Shown piece by piece: positions 17,461 through 27,057 of a stretch of 64,000 bases of DNA. The notes under the pieces were generated by a model, which saw only the letters and a list, made by a program, of their open reading frames with translations, did not search any database and had not been told where the DNA came from. Source of the DNA: Alistipes indistinctus YIT 12060 (lineage in GTDB: Bacteria > Bacteroidota > Bacteroidia > Bacteroidales > Rikenellaceae); assembly GCF_025144995.1 (NCBI RefSeq), contig NZ_CP102250.1, positions 186,001 through 250,000 on the forward strand, given 5' to 3'. Every line of letters starts with the position of its first letter. The first letter of the stretch is position 1. The position numbers were made by a program, and so were the translations under genes.

Positions 17461-20253
17461 ATGAACTTAAAATCATTATGGATTCTGGTTCTGGCCTGCG
17501 TGGCAACTACGCTTTCGGCACAGAAGAAGCCGTTGGACCAGAGTGCATACGACGGATGGAAATCGATTGTTTCCCCTAAGGTTTCCGAAAACGGCGATTG
17601 GATTTGTTACGCGATCACACCGCAGCGCGGTGACGCCCTACTCGAGTTTTACAATGCGGGAACCAAACAAACGACGCGTATCGAACGCGGCGGCAGCCCT
17701 GCATGGTTTAACAACGATACGTGGGCTACCTTCAAGATCGCCGTACCGTTTGCCAAGGTACGCCAAGCCAAAATCGACAAGGTAAAGGCGGATAAGATGC
17801 CCAAAGACACCTTTGCCGTGATGAATCTTGCCGAGATGAAGGTGGTCAAACTGCCGGGCGCCAAAGAACTGAAAACGTCGGCGAAGGGGGCGCTCTATGC
17901 CTATACCTATGAGGTGACTCCGGTTAAAGATACGACCGTTAAGGATAGTGCTGCCAAAGGAAATAAAACCCCGGGCAAATACGACCGGCTGGTTGTCGTC
18001 GATGTCCGCACGGGCGACAGTACGGTCGTGGACAGTGTGAAGAATTTCACGGTGGCCGAGAACGGGAGGTCGGTGCTTTATACCCGTGAGGCCGATTCGC
18101 TCAAGGCGGTCTATGTCTACACCGTCGATCCGAAGCGAGGCGTCCTTCAGCGTGAACTTTGGTCGAGCAAGCTTGGTGCAGTCTCGCCTTCGCTGGTGCT
18201 GGACCGTTCCGGGGAGCAAGGTGCTTTTCTGGTGACGGCCGACACGGTGAAACATGCGCTGTACGATCTCTACTATTTTTCCACAACCGATCTGAAACCC
18301 CGCCAAGTGGCCGATGCGCAGATTATCGGGTTGCCGGGCGGATATGCCGTGAGCCGGTTCGGGAACCTTTCGTTCAATCACGAAGGGAACCGCCTGCAAT
18401 TCGGGATCGCTCCGAAACCGAAAGAGGTACCCAAGGATACGTTGCCTGCCGATGAGAAGTTTTCGCTGGACGTTTGGAGCTATCGCGATACCATGTTGAT
18501 GCCGACGCAATTGGTAAACAAAAAGAAAATCGAAGAGGCTTCCTATCCCGCGGTCTATTTCCCGAAAGAGAACCGTGCCGTAGCATTGGGCGACAAGGAT
18601 CTCCCGTCGGTGTCGTTTGCCGAGAACGGGGATGCACCCTATGCGATCGGTACGACCCGCTTGCCGTACAGCCTTTATACCGAACCTGAAATTCAGATGT
18701 TCGATCCGTCGGACTCTTATCTGATCGAACTGAAAACCGGCAAACGTACGCTGCTGCGCAAAAAAGGATACGGCGGGATGTATCTTTCCCCGTCGGCCAA
18801 ATATGCGGCTTATTACAACCTGCCGGACTCTTCGTGGTATTCGATCGACACGAAGACGCTGAAACATACGCGCCTGACGGCCGATATCCCTTATCCGCTC
18901 TATAATGTCGATGACGATCACCCGGGAACCCCGCCCCTGTATGGCATGTACGGTTGGACGAAAGGGGACGAGATGATGCTGATTCCCGACCAGTTCGATC
19001 TTTGGTTGGTTGATCCCTCGGGTAAAAAAGCTTCCCGGAACCTGACTAAGATCGGCCGCGAGACCAACACTCAGTTCAAGTTTGTCAACCAGAGCCGCAC
19101 CGAAGGTAAATCGGCGGTAGATATGACCCGGCCGATGATGTTCCTGTCGTTCAACCGCGGCAACAAGGAGAACGGTTATTATACGTTGCGTCCGGGCCAG
19201 GCGATCCAGAAGCTGGTGGAAGGCCCCTATATCTATGCGATTGCGGGTTTTGCCCGTAAAGGCGACCGGTTGATTTATACCCGTGAGAATTTCAACGAGT
19301 TCCGCGACCTATGGACCAGCAACGAGCGGTTCGGCGATTCGTTGAAACTGACCAATGCTAACCCGCAGCAGGCCGATTACAAATGGGGATCGGTCGAACT
19401 GTTCAAATGGACCGATTTCAACGGTAACGAATGCGAGGGTTTGCTGCACTTCCCCGAAGATTACGATCCGTCGAAACCCTACCCGACCATCGTCTATTTC
19501 TACGAAGTGCAAACTTTCTTGAAATACCGTTACAATACTCCGTCACCGAGCCGTTCGATCATCAATCCGGTTTATTGCACCAGCAACGATTACATCGTCT
19601 TTATCCCGGATATCAAATATCGCGACGGATTTCCGGCCAAAAGTTGCTACGATGTGGTAGTGAGCGGAACGATGGCGCTGATCGACCGCGGAATCGCCGA
19701 TAAGAACCGGATCGGTTTACAGGGGCAAAGCTGGGGCGGTTACCAGACCGCGCATCTGGTGACTCAGACCGACCTGTATGCGTGCAGCGCGCCCGGTGCC
19801 GCTGTCACGAACATGATTTCGGCATACGGCGGCATTCGTTATGAGTCGGGTTTTTCGCGCGCTTCGCAGTATGAAACGGGCCAGAGCCGTATCGGGGCTA
19901 CTCCCTGGCAGCGCCGCGATCTCTATATCGAAAACTCGCCCGTGTTCTTCGCCGACCGCGTCAAAACTCCGCAGCTGTTGCGCCATGACGATAACGACGG
20001 TGCGGTGCCCTGGACGCAGAGTATCGAATATTACATCGCTTTGCGCCGTTTGGGCAAACCGGTATGGTTGCTCAACTACAACGGCGAGCCGCACAACCTT
20101 GCATCGCGTGCCGCCAGTATGGATTGGGACAAGCGGATGTATCAGTTCTTCGACCACTACCTGAAAGGTGCGCCGATGCCCCGCTGGATGAAGGAGGGTA
20201 TTTCGGTAACCGAAAAAGGGATCGACCAGAAATACGAACTGGTCACCGAGTAA
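17461..20253 (+). CDS. S9 family (prolyl oligopeptidase-type) serine peptidase, secreted
   Basis: A 930-residue exported peptidase. A signal peptide ending LSAQ is followed by a beta-propeller-like region with many Asp/Ser-rich blades (about residues 30-640) and a C-terminal alpha/beta hydrolase domain (about 650-930). The nucleophile lies in GLQGQSWGGYQ, the Asp in HDDNDGAVPW and the His in NGEPHNLA, so the triad is complete. Such enzymes cut short peptides and are common periplasmic or outer-membrane-associated dipeptidyl or acyl-aminoacyl peptidases in Bacteroidota. A -7-like TACTTTG lies about 40 bases upstream. It is a single gene ending at the terminator at 20281. Confidence 0.92.
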   Translation: MNLKSLWILVLACVATTLSAQKKPLDQSAYDGWKSIVSPKVSENGDWICYAITPQRGDALLEFYNAGTKQTTRIERGGSPAWFNNDTWATFKIAVPFAKVRQAKIDKVKADKMPKDTFAVMNLAEMKVVKLPGAKELKTSAKGALYAYTYEVTPVKDTTVKDSAAKGNKTPGKYDRLVVVDVRTGDSTVVDSVKNFTVAENGRSVLYTREADSLKAVYVYTVDPKRGVLQRELWSSKLGAVSPSLVLDRSGEQGAFLVTADTVKHALYDLYYFSTTDLKPRQVADAQIIGLPGGYAVSRFGNLSFNHEGNRLQFGIAPKPKEVPKDTLPADEKFSLDVWSYRDTMLMPTQLVNKKKIEEASYPAVYFPKENRAVALGDKDLPSVSFAENGDAPYAIGTTRLPYSLYTEPEIQMFDPSDSYLIELKTGKRTLLRKKGYGGMYLSPSAKYAAYYNLPDSSWYSIDTKTLKHTRLTADIPYPLYNVDDDHPGTPPLYGMYGWTKGDEMMLIPDQFDLWLVDPSGKKASRNLTKIGRETNTQFKFVNQSRTEGKSAVDMTRPMMFLSFNRGNKENGYYTLRPGQAIQKLVEGPYIYAIAGFARKGDRLIYTRENFNEFRDLWTSNERFGDSLKLTNANPQQADYKWGSVELFKWTDFNGNECEGLLHFPEDYDPSKPYPTIVYFYEVQTFLKYRYNTPSPSRSIINPVYCTSNDYIVFIPDIKYRDGFPAKSCYDVVVSGTMALIDRGIADKNRIGLQGQSWGGYQTAHLVTQTDLYACSAPGAAVTNMISAYGGIRYESGFSRASQYETGQSRIGATPWQRRDLYIENSPVFFADRVKTPQLLRHDDNDGAVPWTQSIEYYIALRRLGKPVWLLNYNGEPHNLASRAASMDWDKRMYQFFDHYLKGAPMPRWMKEGISVTEKGIDQKYELVTE

Positions 20254-20280
20254 CCCTGAGTTTTTATTACGGGAAAATAG

Positions 20281-20314
20281 AAAACGGAGTGGATCTACAT
20301 CCACTCCGTTTTTG
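20281..20314 (+). terminator. Terminator after the S9 peptidase
   Basis: AAAACGGAGTGGAT (20281-20294) pairs with its complement at 20299-20312 around a 4-base loop and is followed by Ts. The rest of the gap to 20477 shows no further gene or strong signal. Confidence 0.88.
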
Positions 20315-20476
20315 TTTGGCGGCTTTACTCGGAAATATTCAAGCCCTCCGGTTTTATGCAGTGCAGTCCGGTTGGTTGGACTATGCGTTATTTCCAGCGT
20401 GCGTATGGCCGGTGTATGGTAATTTGCATGTCAAGTGTAGTACAGAATTCCTGCAGTGGAGCGCGTGGTATGTCGG

Positions 20477-21514
20477 TCAGATTTTGACCGTACAGCCGCT
20501 TCTGTGGCTTTCGAATGCGGCTTCGAGCATCCGGATATCGGTAAGCATCTCTTCGTGTGACACCGGTGTGGGCCCGCCGTCACGCAAAGCGCCGTAAACG
20601 GCATCGTAGTAGCCCAGGTAGTTCCCCGGGACGGTCGGGTATTTGCGGCGTCCGGCATCGGTATTCAGGATGCCCCACTCCGCTTCGCTTTCGGCGGCCC
20701 ACGCTTGGCGTGAAGGTGTGGCTTTGCCTGACCGTAGCAGATCTTCCTGCGGGTCGAGGCCGTATTTGACATAAGAGCCCTTTGTCCCGTGCACGGCGAA
20801 CCGGGGTCCCTCTTCCCGGATAATCATTCCGGCACGCAGGGTGACTGTCAGGTTCGGGTAAAGCAGCTGCATCAGGCTGTAGTCGTCGACTCGGCTGCCG
20901 TCCCGTTGTGAAGCCAATGTAGCCCAAACACCGTCAGGCCTGCCGAAGAGCGCGAGTGCCTGGTCGCTCAGGTGTGAACAGAGGTCGTAAGTGATTCCGT
21001 TACCGGGTAACGGTTCTTCCCGCCAAGGGGCCCGTGCTGCGGCCATATCGGGCCGGTAGCGCTGGAATGCGGATTGGAATTCGACGATGCGGCCCAACTC
21101 TCCCGATTGCAGGATTTGTTTGACGGTCAGAAAATCCCCGTCGAAGCGTCGGTTTTGAAAAACCGTCAGCAGCAGGCCTTTTTCCTCGGCCAACCGGATC
21201 AATGCTTGTGCTTCGGCAGAGGTGGGTACGAACGGTTTTTCCACGACTACGTGTTTGTCCGCTTCGAGGGCCTGCCTGCAATAATCGGCATGAGTCTGTC
21301 CGGGGGTATTGACCACGACCAGTTCGATATCCGTCGCGAGCAGGTCGTCAAACGAGCGAACGACCTGTACGCCGGGATAGGCACCCCGGGCCAGGTTGTT
21401 GCTTCGTTCGGCGATGGCCGACAGTTCGAAACCTTCGTGCACGTCGAGAAACGGTGCGTGGAACACTTGTCCCGACAGGCCGAAAGAGGCGATTCCGGTT
21501 TTGATCTTTTCCAT
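20477..21514 (-). CDS. Gfo/Idh/MocA family NAD(P)-dependent oxidoreductase
   Basis: A 345-residue dehydrogenase of the Gfo/Idh/MocA family. The N-terminal Rossmann region (GIASFGLSGQVFHAPFL) is a relaxed form of the dinucleotide motif, followed by VVVNTPGQTHADY and the conserved VVEKPF near residue 95, whose Lys is used in catalysis. The C-terminal alpha/beta domain carries the GITYDLCSHLSDQAL His. Substrates of the family are sugars, inositols or related polyols; the one here is not visible. It starts 11 bases after the second ABC permease and is probably the last gene of the TetR efflux operon, although a functional link to efflux is not obvious. Confidence 0.9.
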   Translation of the reverse strand: MEKIKTGIASFGLSGQVFHAPFLDVHEGFELSAIAERSNNLARGAYPGVQVVRSFDDLLATDIELVVVNTPGQTHADYCRQALEADKHVVVEKPFVPTSAEAQALIRLAEEKGLLLTVFQNRRFDGDFLTVKQILQSGELGRIVEFQSAFQRYRPDMAAARAPWREEPLPGNGITYDLCSHLSDQALALFGRPDGVWATLASQRDGSRVDDYSLMQLLYPNLTVTLRAGMIIREEGPRFAVHGTKGSYVKYGLDPQEDLLRSGKATPSRQAWAAESEAEWGILNTDAGRRKYPTVPGNYLGYYDAVYGALRDGGPTPVSHEEMLTDIRMLEAAFESHRSGCTVKI

Positions 21515-21525
21515 GACATTTGGGT

Positions 21526-22755
21526 TTAGGATTCAGGTTGGGCGGTCAGTTGTTTCAACCGCTCCTCCCGTTCGGTTTTACGCAGTACTCGGCGCATGCC
21601 GAGGCAGGCCAGGAGGAAGTAAACTGCCGTCAGTATCCAGAGTGTCCAGAATTGGGTGCTGACTTCGGCAAGCGTTGCCCCCATCGTCTGGATGCGGATA
21701 AAGCCGTCCACACCGCTGCCGCTCGGAATGAATTTGGTCCCGTAATAGAGCCATTGCGGGATACACTCCTGGGGAACGGAGGCGCCGCTGAGCATCAGCA
21801 CCGGGATGGAAGTGAACAGCAGCAGCAGCAGTGAGTTTTCACGGTGGCGGAACAAGGATGAGAGGGCCACGCCGAGGAATGTGCACGACAGCAGGTATGG
21901 GAGCAGAAACAGGACGATCGTGCCTGCGCTTCCGTTCATCGGGTAGCCGAATAGTTTGTAGTGGAAGCAGAGCAGGTACGAGAGCGTAATACAGTAAACC
22001 GAAATGAAAGCCGCCGATTTCCCCAGTACGATCGGTAATACAGACATGCGTCGTTCTCCGCTGGGAATCAATGTTTTGTAAAGGCCTTTTTCACGCCAGG
22101 TACCCCCGACCATACCGATGCCGATCAGCAGCGTCTGCTGGATGATGACCATCAGTATTGCCGGCATGATGAAGGTGGCGTAACCCAGATAGGGGTTGTA
22201 CATGTTCCGGACCGATATCGAGACGGGATTGCTCAGTGCTTCGGCCTGCTTGGATGAAACTCCTTTCGAGACGAACCGCAGCCATTCGACGTTGCTGTTC
22301 GAATGGCCTATGCTGCCCATGATGTCGAAAAAAACCTGCCGGTACATCAGGAAGTAACTTGCATCGGCATAGATGGCAAGGTTGACCTTTTCGGTCCGCA
22401 TCAATTTCTTTTCATAGTCGCCCGGAATGACGATGATGCCGTTTACCTTCCGTTCGAGAAAGAGTTTTTTCGCTTCGTCGAGGCTGGCCGGTTTGTAAAC
22501 GACGTTGACGTTGGGTGTGGCGTCGAACGAACGGATCAGTTGCCGGCTCGACGGCGTGCGGCTGTTATCGACTACCGCGACGGGTACGTCGCGCAGCACT
22601 TCGTTTTTATAGGCGAGCGAATAGGCCGTCGAGTAGATGAAAATGGCGCCCACGGCAATCAGCAGTACACCTGCATCGCAGAAGATGTTGCGATATTCGT
22701 TGCGCAGCACCGAGGCGAATTCGCGGAATTTCTTTTGAAAACGGGTTGTTATCAT
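21526..22755 (-). CDS. ABC-2 type transporter permease (second of pair)
   Basis: A 409-residue membrane protein of the ABC2_membrane_3 / YhhJ-YbhR type: one N-terminal membrane helix (VLLIAVGAIFIYSTAYSLAY), a large periplasmic domain of about 150 residues (VPVAVVDNSRTPSSRQLIRSFDA) and five to six C-terminal helices. It starts 1 base after the stop of the paired permease. Such permeases normally work with an ATP-binding subunit, a HlyD adaptor and TolC; no ATPase gene is present in this operon. Confidence 0.9.
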   Translation of the reverse strand: MITTRFQKKFREFASVLRNEYRNIFCDAGVLLIAVGAIFIYSTAYSLAYKNEVLRDVPVAVVDNSRTPSSRQLIRSFDATPNVNVVYKPASLDEAKKLFLERKVNGIIVIPGDYEKKLMRTEKVNLAIYADASYFLMYRQVFFDIMGSIGHSNSNVEWLRFVSKGVSSKQAEALSNPVSISVRNMYNPYLGYATFIMPAILMVIIQQTLLIGIGMVGGTWREKGLYKTLIPSGERRMSVLPIVLGKSAAFISVYCITLSYLLCFHYKLFGYPMNGSAGTIVLFLLPYLLSCTFLGVALSSLFRHRENSLLLLLFTSIPVLMLSGASVPQECIPQWLYYGTKFIPSGSGVDGFIRIQTMGATLAEVSTQFWTLWILTAVYFLLACLGMRRVLRKTEREERLKQLTAQPES

Positions 22756-22756
22756 T

Positions 22757-23932
22757 TTACAGTTTCCCCCAGTATTTTTCTTCGGTGCATATTTTCTTCA
22801 TTCGCGGCAGCATAATCAGCGGCAGCAACAGGAAGAGCATCATATAACCCAGATAGGCGAACGAATTGACGACCGGAGCGCCCCGCATCGCCTGATCGAT
22901 GAAAATTTCGACGTAGTAGGTCATCGGGAAAATGTATCCGAAAATTTGCAACGGCAGGTCCATCGCCATGAATGGAAAGGTCAGCCCCGAAAAGGTAAAC
23001 GACAGCACCGAGTAGCCGCCCCCGATCGAAAGCGCGAGGCGAAGGTTGCTCAGGGCCGCGATCATAAAGACCCCGATGGCTTGAGATACCATTACGTAAA
23101 CCAGTCCCGAGACGAAAAGCAGCATTACGTTTCCCTGCAACGGGACGCTCAGGAACTTGAACAGGCAGGTGTTCATCAGCATACACAGTGCAAAGAAAAT
23201 CACCGTGTAAGGCGCCAGTTTTCCCGCCAGGGCTACGAGCATGTTGCCGCCGCCGGTAGCGAGCCATTCGCGTGCGGTGCTGTTTTTCAGTTCGACGCCG
23301 ATCGTGAAGATCGTTGTCAGCAGCGTAAATAGCATCAGCATCAGCGGCAGGAAACTCGGCAGCAGGTAGTATTCGTAGTTCGAGAAGGGGTTGAACAGGA
23401 TGTGCTTTTCGAAATAAATCGGCATCATCAGGTCGTAGGCTTCTTTTTCAGAAATGCCCTGTTTCATCAGTGTCTGGATCTGAATGCCCGACGAAAATGT
23501 CATCACGACGGTTTGGATATCCCGGTTGAGCATGCCGTTTTTAACGAGGTTCAGGCCGTTGATGTACGCCACGACGTTCGACTGCTTGTTGCTGTAAATG
23601 TCTTTTTCCAAACTGCGCGGAATCGAAACGATCGCGTCGATCTTCCCCTCTTTCATCATCCGTTCCCCTTCGGCCAGATCGGTGATGTGGTAGGCTACGC
23701 GGGCCGACGGCGTCGCGTCGATCATCCGGCTTAGCTGCCGGGAAAGAGGCGTATTGCCCGGGTCGTATACGGCGATGGGAATGTCGTGGGGCACCCCGGT
23801 GCGGAACAGCAGGATGAAGACGACGAACGACAGGATGGGCAGTCCGATCGACAGCCGCGAGAAGGTCTTGTAGCTGTTGAACATCCCCAGTTCGCGCCGC
23901 AGTACGGCTATGAAATCCCGGATCAGTTTCAT
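22757..23932 (-). CDS. ABC-2 type transporter permease (first of pair)
   Basis: A 391-residue paralogue of the following permease with the same layout: an N-terminal helix (LSIGLPILSFVVFILLF), a periplasmic domain beginning DIPIAVYDPGNTPLSRQLSRMIDATPSARV, and a C-terminal bundle of helices. The shared NTPxSRQL and DATP segments suggest that the two permeases arose by duplication and pair as a heterodimer. It lies 6 bases downstream of the HlyD gene. By analogy with YbhG-YbhFSR the complex would export drugs or other hydrophobic compounds. Confidence 0.9.
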   Translation of the reverse strand: MKLIRDFIAVLRRELGMFNSYKTFSRLSIGLPILSFVVFILLFRTGVPHDIPIAVYDPGNTPLSRQLSRMIDATPSARVAYHITDLAEGERMMKEGKIDAIVSIPRSLEKDIYSNKQSNVVAYINGLNLVKNGMLNRDIQTVVMTFSSGIQIQTLMKQGISEKEAYDLMMPIYFEKHILFNPFSNYEYYLLPSFLPLMLMLFTLLTTIFTIGVELKNSTAREWLATGGGNMLVALAGKLAPYTVIFFALCMLMNTCLFKFLSVPLQGNVMLLFVSGLVYVMVSQAIGVFMIAALSNLRLALSIGGGYSVLSFTFSGLTFPFMAMDLPLQIFGYIFPMTYYVEIFIDQAMRGAPVVNSFAYLGYMMLFLLLPLIMLPRMKKICTEEKYWGKL

Positions 23933-23938
23933 GTGCGG

Positions 23939-24925
23939 TTATTTTATTTCGTCCCAGTTGACCGTGACGGTCATTCCCGGACGCAATCCTGCGATTCGTT
24001 TTACCGGACGTGCCTTCACTTCGAATGTGCGGATGTCGAAATCGCCGCGCGTTTTGGTGGCCGACCAGGTCGCGTATTCGGCCTGTGCGGCCATGTAATC
24101 GATTTTCAGTTGAATGGTTTTGGCCAGTCCCGGCACATAAGCGGTGAGGATCGATCCGATTTTCACTTTGGGTAACAGGTCTTCCTTGACGTTGAACGTC
24201 ACCCACAGGTCGTTCATGTCGAGCAGGGTGATGACCGGATAGCCGGAGCCGATCAGCTCGCCCGGTTCGGCGATCACCGTCGACACTTCTCCGTCGATCG
24301 GCGAATACTGGATGGCGTCGCTGGCGTACGATTCCACTTCGGAGACGGCTCCGGTAGCTTGTGCGACCAGTGCGGCCGCTGCGGTCTTGTCTTCGAGGCG
24401 CGCTCCTTCCACGGCCATGTTGTACTGAGATTGTGCGGCTTGCGCCGTCGTTTTCATCGCCTGCAGGTTCGCGGATGCCTCGTCGAATTTCTGGGCCGGC
24501 ACCACTCCGGACTCGTACAGGTTTTTGATCCGGTCATAACTCTTCTGTGCCAATTCCCGGCCCGCTTCCGCTTTTTTCCACATGTTGTATGCGGCCTCGA
24601 TTTCCTGTACCCGGGCGCCACGACGGGCTTTCTCGCTTTGTGCCCCGGCAGCCTGGCGGACGGCTTGTGCCTGTTGCAGTTTGGCTTGCACTTCCGGCGT
24701 GCTCAGCATAAACAGCTGTTGCCCTTTGGTAACTTGCTGCCCCTCCTTGACGTCCATCTGTTCGATGCGGCCGGGGACTTTAGACGAAATTTTGACACTC
24801 GTCGCCTCTACTTCGCCTTGGATGAAATTGGGAACGGGCTTGATCGCGAACCAGCAGATCAGCGAAACGGCGACGATGACTACGACGATGCCGATAGTCA
24901 GTCCGATTACATTGCTCTTTTTCAT
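23939..24925 (-). CDS. HlyD-family periplasmic adaptor of an ABC efflux system
   Basis: A 328-residue membrane-fusion protein. One N-terminal helix (about residues 7-27) anchors it in the inner membrane; a biotinyl-lipoyl half motif follows (VEATSVKISSKVPGRIEQMDVKEGQQVTKGQ is split around a coiled-coil), then an Ala/Gln/Glu-rich alpha-hairpin (about 75-190), the second half motif (YSPIDGEVSTVIAEPGELI) and a beta-barrel domain. It joins the ABC permeases to the TolC channel encoded just upstream. The gap to TolC is 55 bases. Confidence 0.92.
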   Translation of the reverse strand: MKKSNVIGLTIGIVVVIVAVSLICWFAIKPVPNFIQGEVEATSVKISSKVPGRIEQMDVKEGQQVTKGQQLFMLSTPEVQAKLQQAQAVRQAAGAQSEKARRGARVQEIEAAYNMWKKAEAGRELAQKSYDRIKNLYESGVVPAQKFDEASANLQAMKTTAQAAQSQYNMAVEGARLEDKTAAAALVAQATGAVSEVESYASDAIQYSPIDGEVSTVIAEPGELIGSGYPVITLLDMNDLWVTFNVKEDLLPKVKIGSILTAYVPGLAKTIQLKIDYMAAQAEYATWSATKTRGDFDIRTFEVKARPVKRIAGLRPGMTVTVNWDEIK

Positions 24926-24980
24926 ATAGGTGTTCTATTTTTATTGTCTTTGTTATGGGGTCATTGTCACGATCGACGGG

Positions 24981-26399
24981 TTATTCGTAACGGATCGGCA
25001 TTGCGGCCGGCCGCCGGGCATACTCCGTCAGCATTTCACTTTCTCCGCACGCTTCGAGCAGCCGTGCCAGCATCAGGTCGTAGTAATAGGCGGCCTGCAG
25101 GCGTTCGGTTTTGATCTTGGCCAGATTGAGCTGGGCATCGACCACATCCGAAGAAGGCGCAGCCCCTTCCTTGAACGCTTCCTCCTTGATACGCAGGTAT
25201 TCGGCGGCGAAGTTGTATGCCGCATCGATCGAGGGCAACTGCTCGTTGTAGGTCGTCATTTCGTTGTAAAGCTTGTCGATCAGCGTCAGGATATCATGCT
25301 GGGCCTTGACGTTCAGCGCTTCGACCTGGCGTACCTGCGACTTGGCGGCGCTGAACTTGTATTCCCGGTTCAATCCGTCGAAAATCTTGAACGAAACCCC
25401 AGCCCCGACAGCCCAGCGCGGCATGAGCGGAGTCACCTGATAATTATAGAACGAAGCGCCTCCCATCAGGGCTACTTGCGGAGCGAAGTCGGCCCGCTGG
25501 AGCCGGACTCCTTCTACGGCGAGGTCTTTTTTCAGTCCGACCTGCCGTAACTGCGGATTGTTGTTTAACGCGAGTTGTTTGAAATGGTCGACGTCTTCGA
25601 TTTGGCTGAGGATGAACATGGACGAGATCGGCTGATAGGTCGTTTCAGCGTTCAGGGTATTGCAGAGTGCACTGTTCAGTGTTGCGGCCGTTTTTTGTGC
25701 GGCGAGGTATTCCCGTTCGGCTTCGGCCGTGTGAACTTCAGCATAGAGCCGTTCGCCTTTTGCGATGATACCGTTGGCCTCAAGCGCTTTCGCATCGGCA
25801 AGATGGTGCTGCATCCCTTCGAGCACTTGGCGGCGCACTTCGACTACCTGCAGCGCCAGTGAGAGCCCGTAATAGCGTTCGGTCAGCTCGGAGACGAGCG
25901 AGTTGCGGGTTTGATACCCTTTCTGCTCGGTTTCGCTGATTTTGATCTTTGCCGCATTGTTTGCAGCGTTGATTTTGCCGCCGGTGTAGACCGGGACGGT
26001 AATCGTGCCCCCGACCGTTCCGAGGCTGCGGTCCTGCAACGGAAGCGCCCAATTCTGTTTCATCAGTGCCTGTGCCTGCTGAAGTACCGCCGGGGGCAGT
26101 ACTCCGCCCATGCCCCCGATCAGTCCGCCGACCGGTTCTTTCATTCCATTGAGGTCGATGTTGATGTCCTCCGAAAGATAAGCATAAGCGCCGGTTACCC
26201 CGATTTTCGGCAGGCGCAGGCCGTATGCTGCTTTACGTTCGCGCTCTGCGGCTTCTTGTTCATATGTTGACGCCTTGATGCTCGGGTTGTTGGTCAGCGT
26301 GAGGTTCAGCGCTTCGTCGAAAGAGAGCGTCTGCTTCGGTTGGGCTGCGAGACTCGAGGCAAGGCTCATGGCAAGTGCTGCAAAAACTATTTTTTTCAT
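24981..26399 (-). CDS. TolC family outer membrane efflux channel
   Basis: A 472-residue outer membrane factor. The signal peptide (MKKIVFAALAMSLASSLAAQ) fixes the start at ATG 26399 rather than the longer in-frame extension to 26450, which would overlap the TetR gene. Two OEP repeats of long helices follow: LSFDEALNLTLTNNPSIKAS opens the first, and LNNNPQLRQVGLKKDLAVEG opens the second. It begins 10 bases after the TetR stop and forms the exit duct for the HlyD/ABC permeases downstream. Confidence 0.92.
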   Translation of the reverse strand: MKKIVFAALAMSLASSLAAQPKQTLSFDEALNLTLTNNPSIKASTYEQEAAERERKAAYGLRLPKIGVTGAYAYLSEDINIDLNGMKEPVGGLIGGMGGVLPPAVLQQAQALMKQNWALPLQDRSLGTVGGTITVPVYTGGKINAANNAAKIKISETEQKGYQTRNSLVSELTERYYGLSLALQVVEVRRQVLEGMQHHLADAKALEANGIIAKGERLYAEVHTAEAEREYLAAQKTAATLNSALCNTLNAETTYQPISSMFILSQIEDVDHFKQLALNNNPQLRQVGLKKDLAVEGVRLQRADFAPQVALMGGASFYNYQVTPLMPRWAVGAGVSFKIFDGLNREYKFSAAKSQVRQVEALNVKAQHDILTLIDKLYNEMTTYNEQLPSIDAAYNFAAEYLRIKEEAFKEGAAPSSDVVDAQLNLAKIKTERLQAAYYYDLMLARLLEACGESEMLTEYARRPAAMPIRYE

Positions 26400-26409
26400 A
26401 TGGTTGGTT

Positions 26410-26994
26410 CTATTTGATTGCACACATGGATATTCTTGTAATCTTCTCAATTTCGGCGGCGATATCCCAGTCGTTCGCTCCGAAGCCGAATTTGTACCGC
26501 GCAGCGAGGTATTGCATCGGGATACCGACCAAAGCTATGTAAAAATCTTCGATACTCACATTTTTCCGAACCGATCCGTTTTCATGTCCTTTGCGGATCA
26601 GTGTCTCCCCGATCTGGCGAATCTGTTCGCGGATCGCCGGATCGATCTCGGTCGAAAAGTCGTTCAGCAACATAATCTGGAACTTCAACCGATACGGATT
26701 CAGGCTGGCGCTCTCAAAGATGAAACCGATGATTCCGCTGACAATCCTGTCGATACGGTCGTTTTCGCCGATCAGCGCATCGATTCGCTCCGTGATCGAA
26801 TTCAGTGCGTCATTGAGCAGGTCGTTCACCAACTTCACCTTACTCGGGTAATGGCGGTACAGGTAACCTGCCGACACCCCGGCCCGCTGGGCGATAGCTG
26901 CGACCGAACTGCCGGTGATGCCGCACTCGCTGATAATCTCGACCGATGCCTGCCGGATACGTTCGATTTTGGATGTGTCGATCTTTTTGGCCAT
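26410..26994 (-). CDS. TetR/AcrR family transcriptional regulator
   Basis: A 194-residue repressor with the N-terminal helix-turn-helix ASVEIISECGITGSSVAAIAQRAGVSAGYLYRHYPSK (split here around its recognition helix, about residues 12-48) and a helical ligand-binding domain. I start it at ATG 26994; the upstream in-frame codon at 27048 lies inside the promoter. A perfect 16-bp palindrome 10 bases upstream of the ATG is a likely operator, so the gene probably represses itself and the whole efflux operon. The effector is unknown. Confidence 0.92.
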   Translation of the reverse strand: MAKKIDTSKIERIRQASVEIISECGITGSSVAAIAQRAGVSAGYLYRHYPSKVKLVNDLLNDALNSITERIDALIGENDRIDRIVSGIIGFIFESASLNPYRLKFQIMLLNDFSTEIDPAIREQIRQIGETLIRKGHENGSVRKNVSIEDFYIALVGIPMQYLAARYKFGFGANDWDIAAEIEKITRISMCAIK

Positions 26995-27003
26995 TGCATT
27001 AAT

Positions 27004-27019
27004 GAATGAACGTTCATTC
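27004..27019. promoter_or_regulatory. Candidate TetR operator, perfect 16-bp palindrome
   Basis: GAATGAACGTTCATTC is fully self-complementary and lies just downstream of the predicted transcription start (about 27022) of the TetR operon, a classic autorepression position. Confidence 0.75.
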
Positions 27020-27025
27020 TTGCGG

Positions 27026-27056
27026 CAAAAATGGAAACAATTTTTCAAAACTCAAA
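27026..27056 (-). promoter_or_regulatory. Promoter of the TetR efflux operon
   Basis: On the minus strand TTTG (27056-27053), a 19-base spacer and CATTTTTG (27033-27026) match the Bacteroidota consensus with one mismatch. It is bracketed by two palindromes. Confidence 0.7.
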
Positions 27057-27057
27057 A

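Noticed and set aside
17638-18921. Minus-strand open frame of 427 codons opposite the S9 peptidase
   Set aside because: Shadow frame; the peptidase frame has signal peptide and full catalytic triad.
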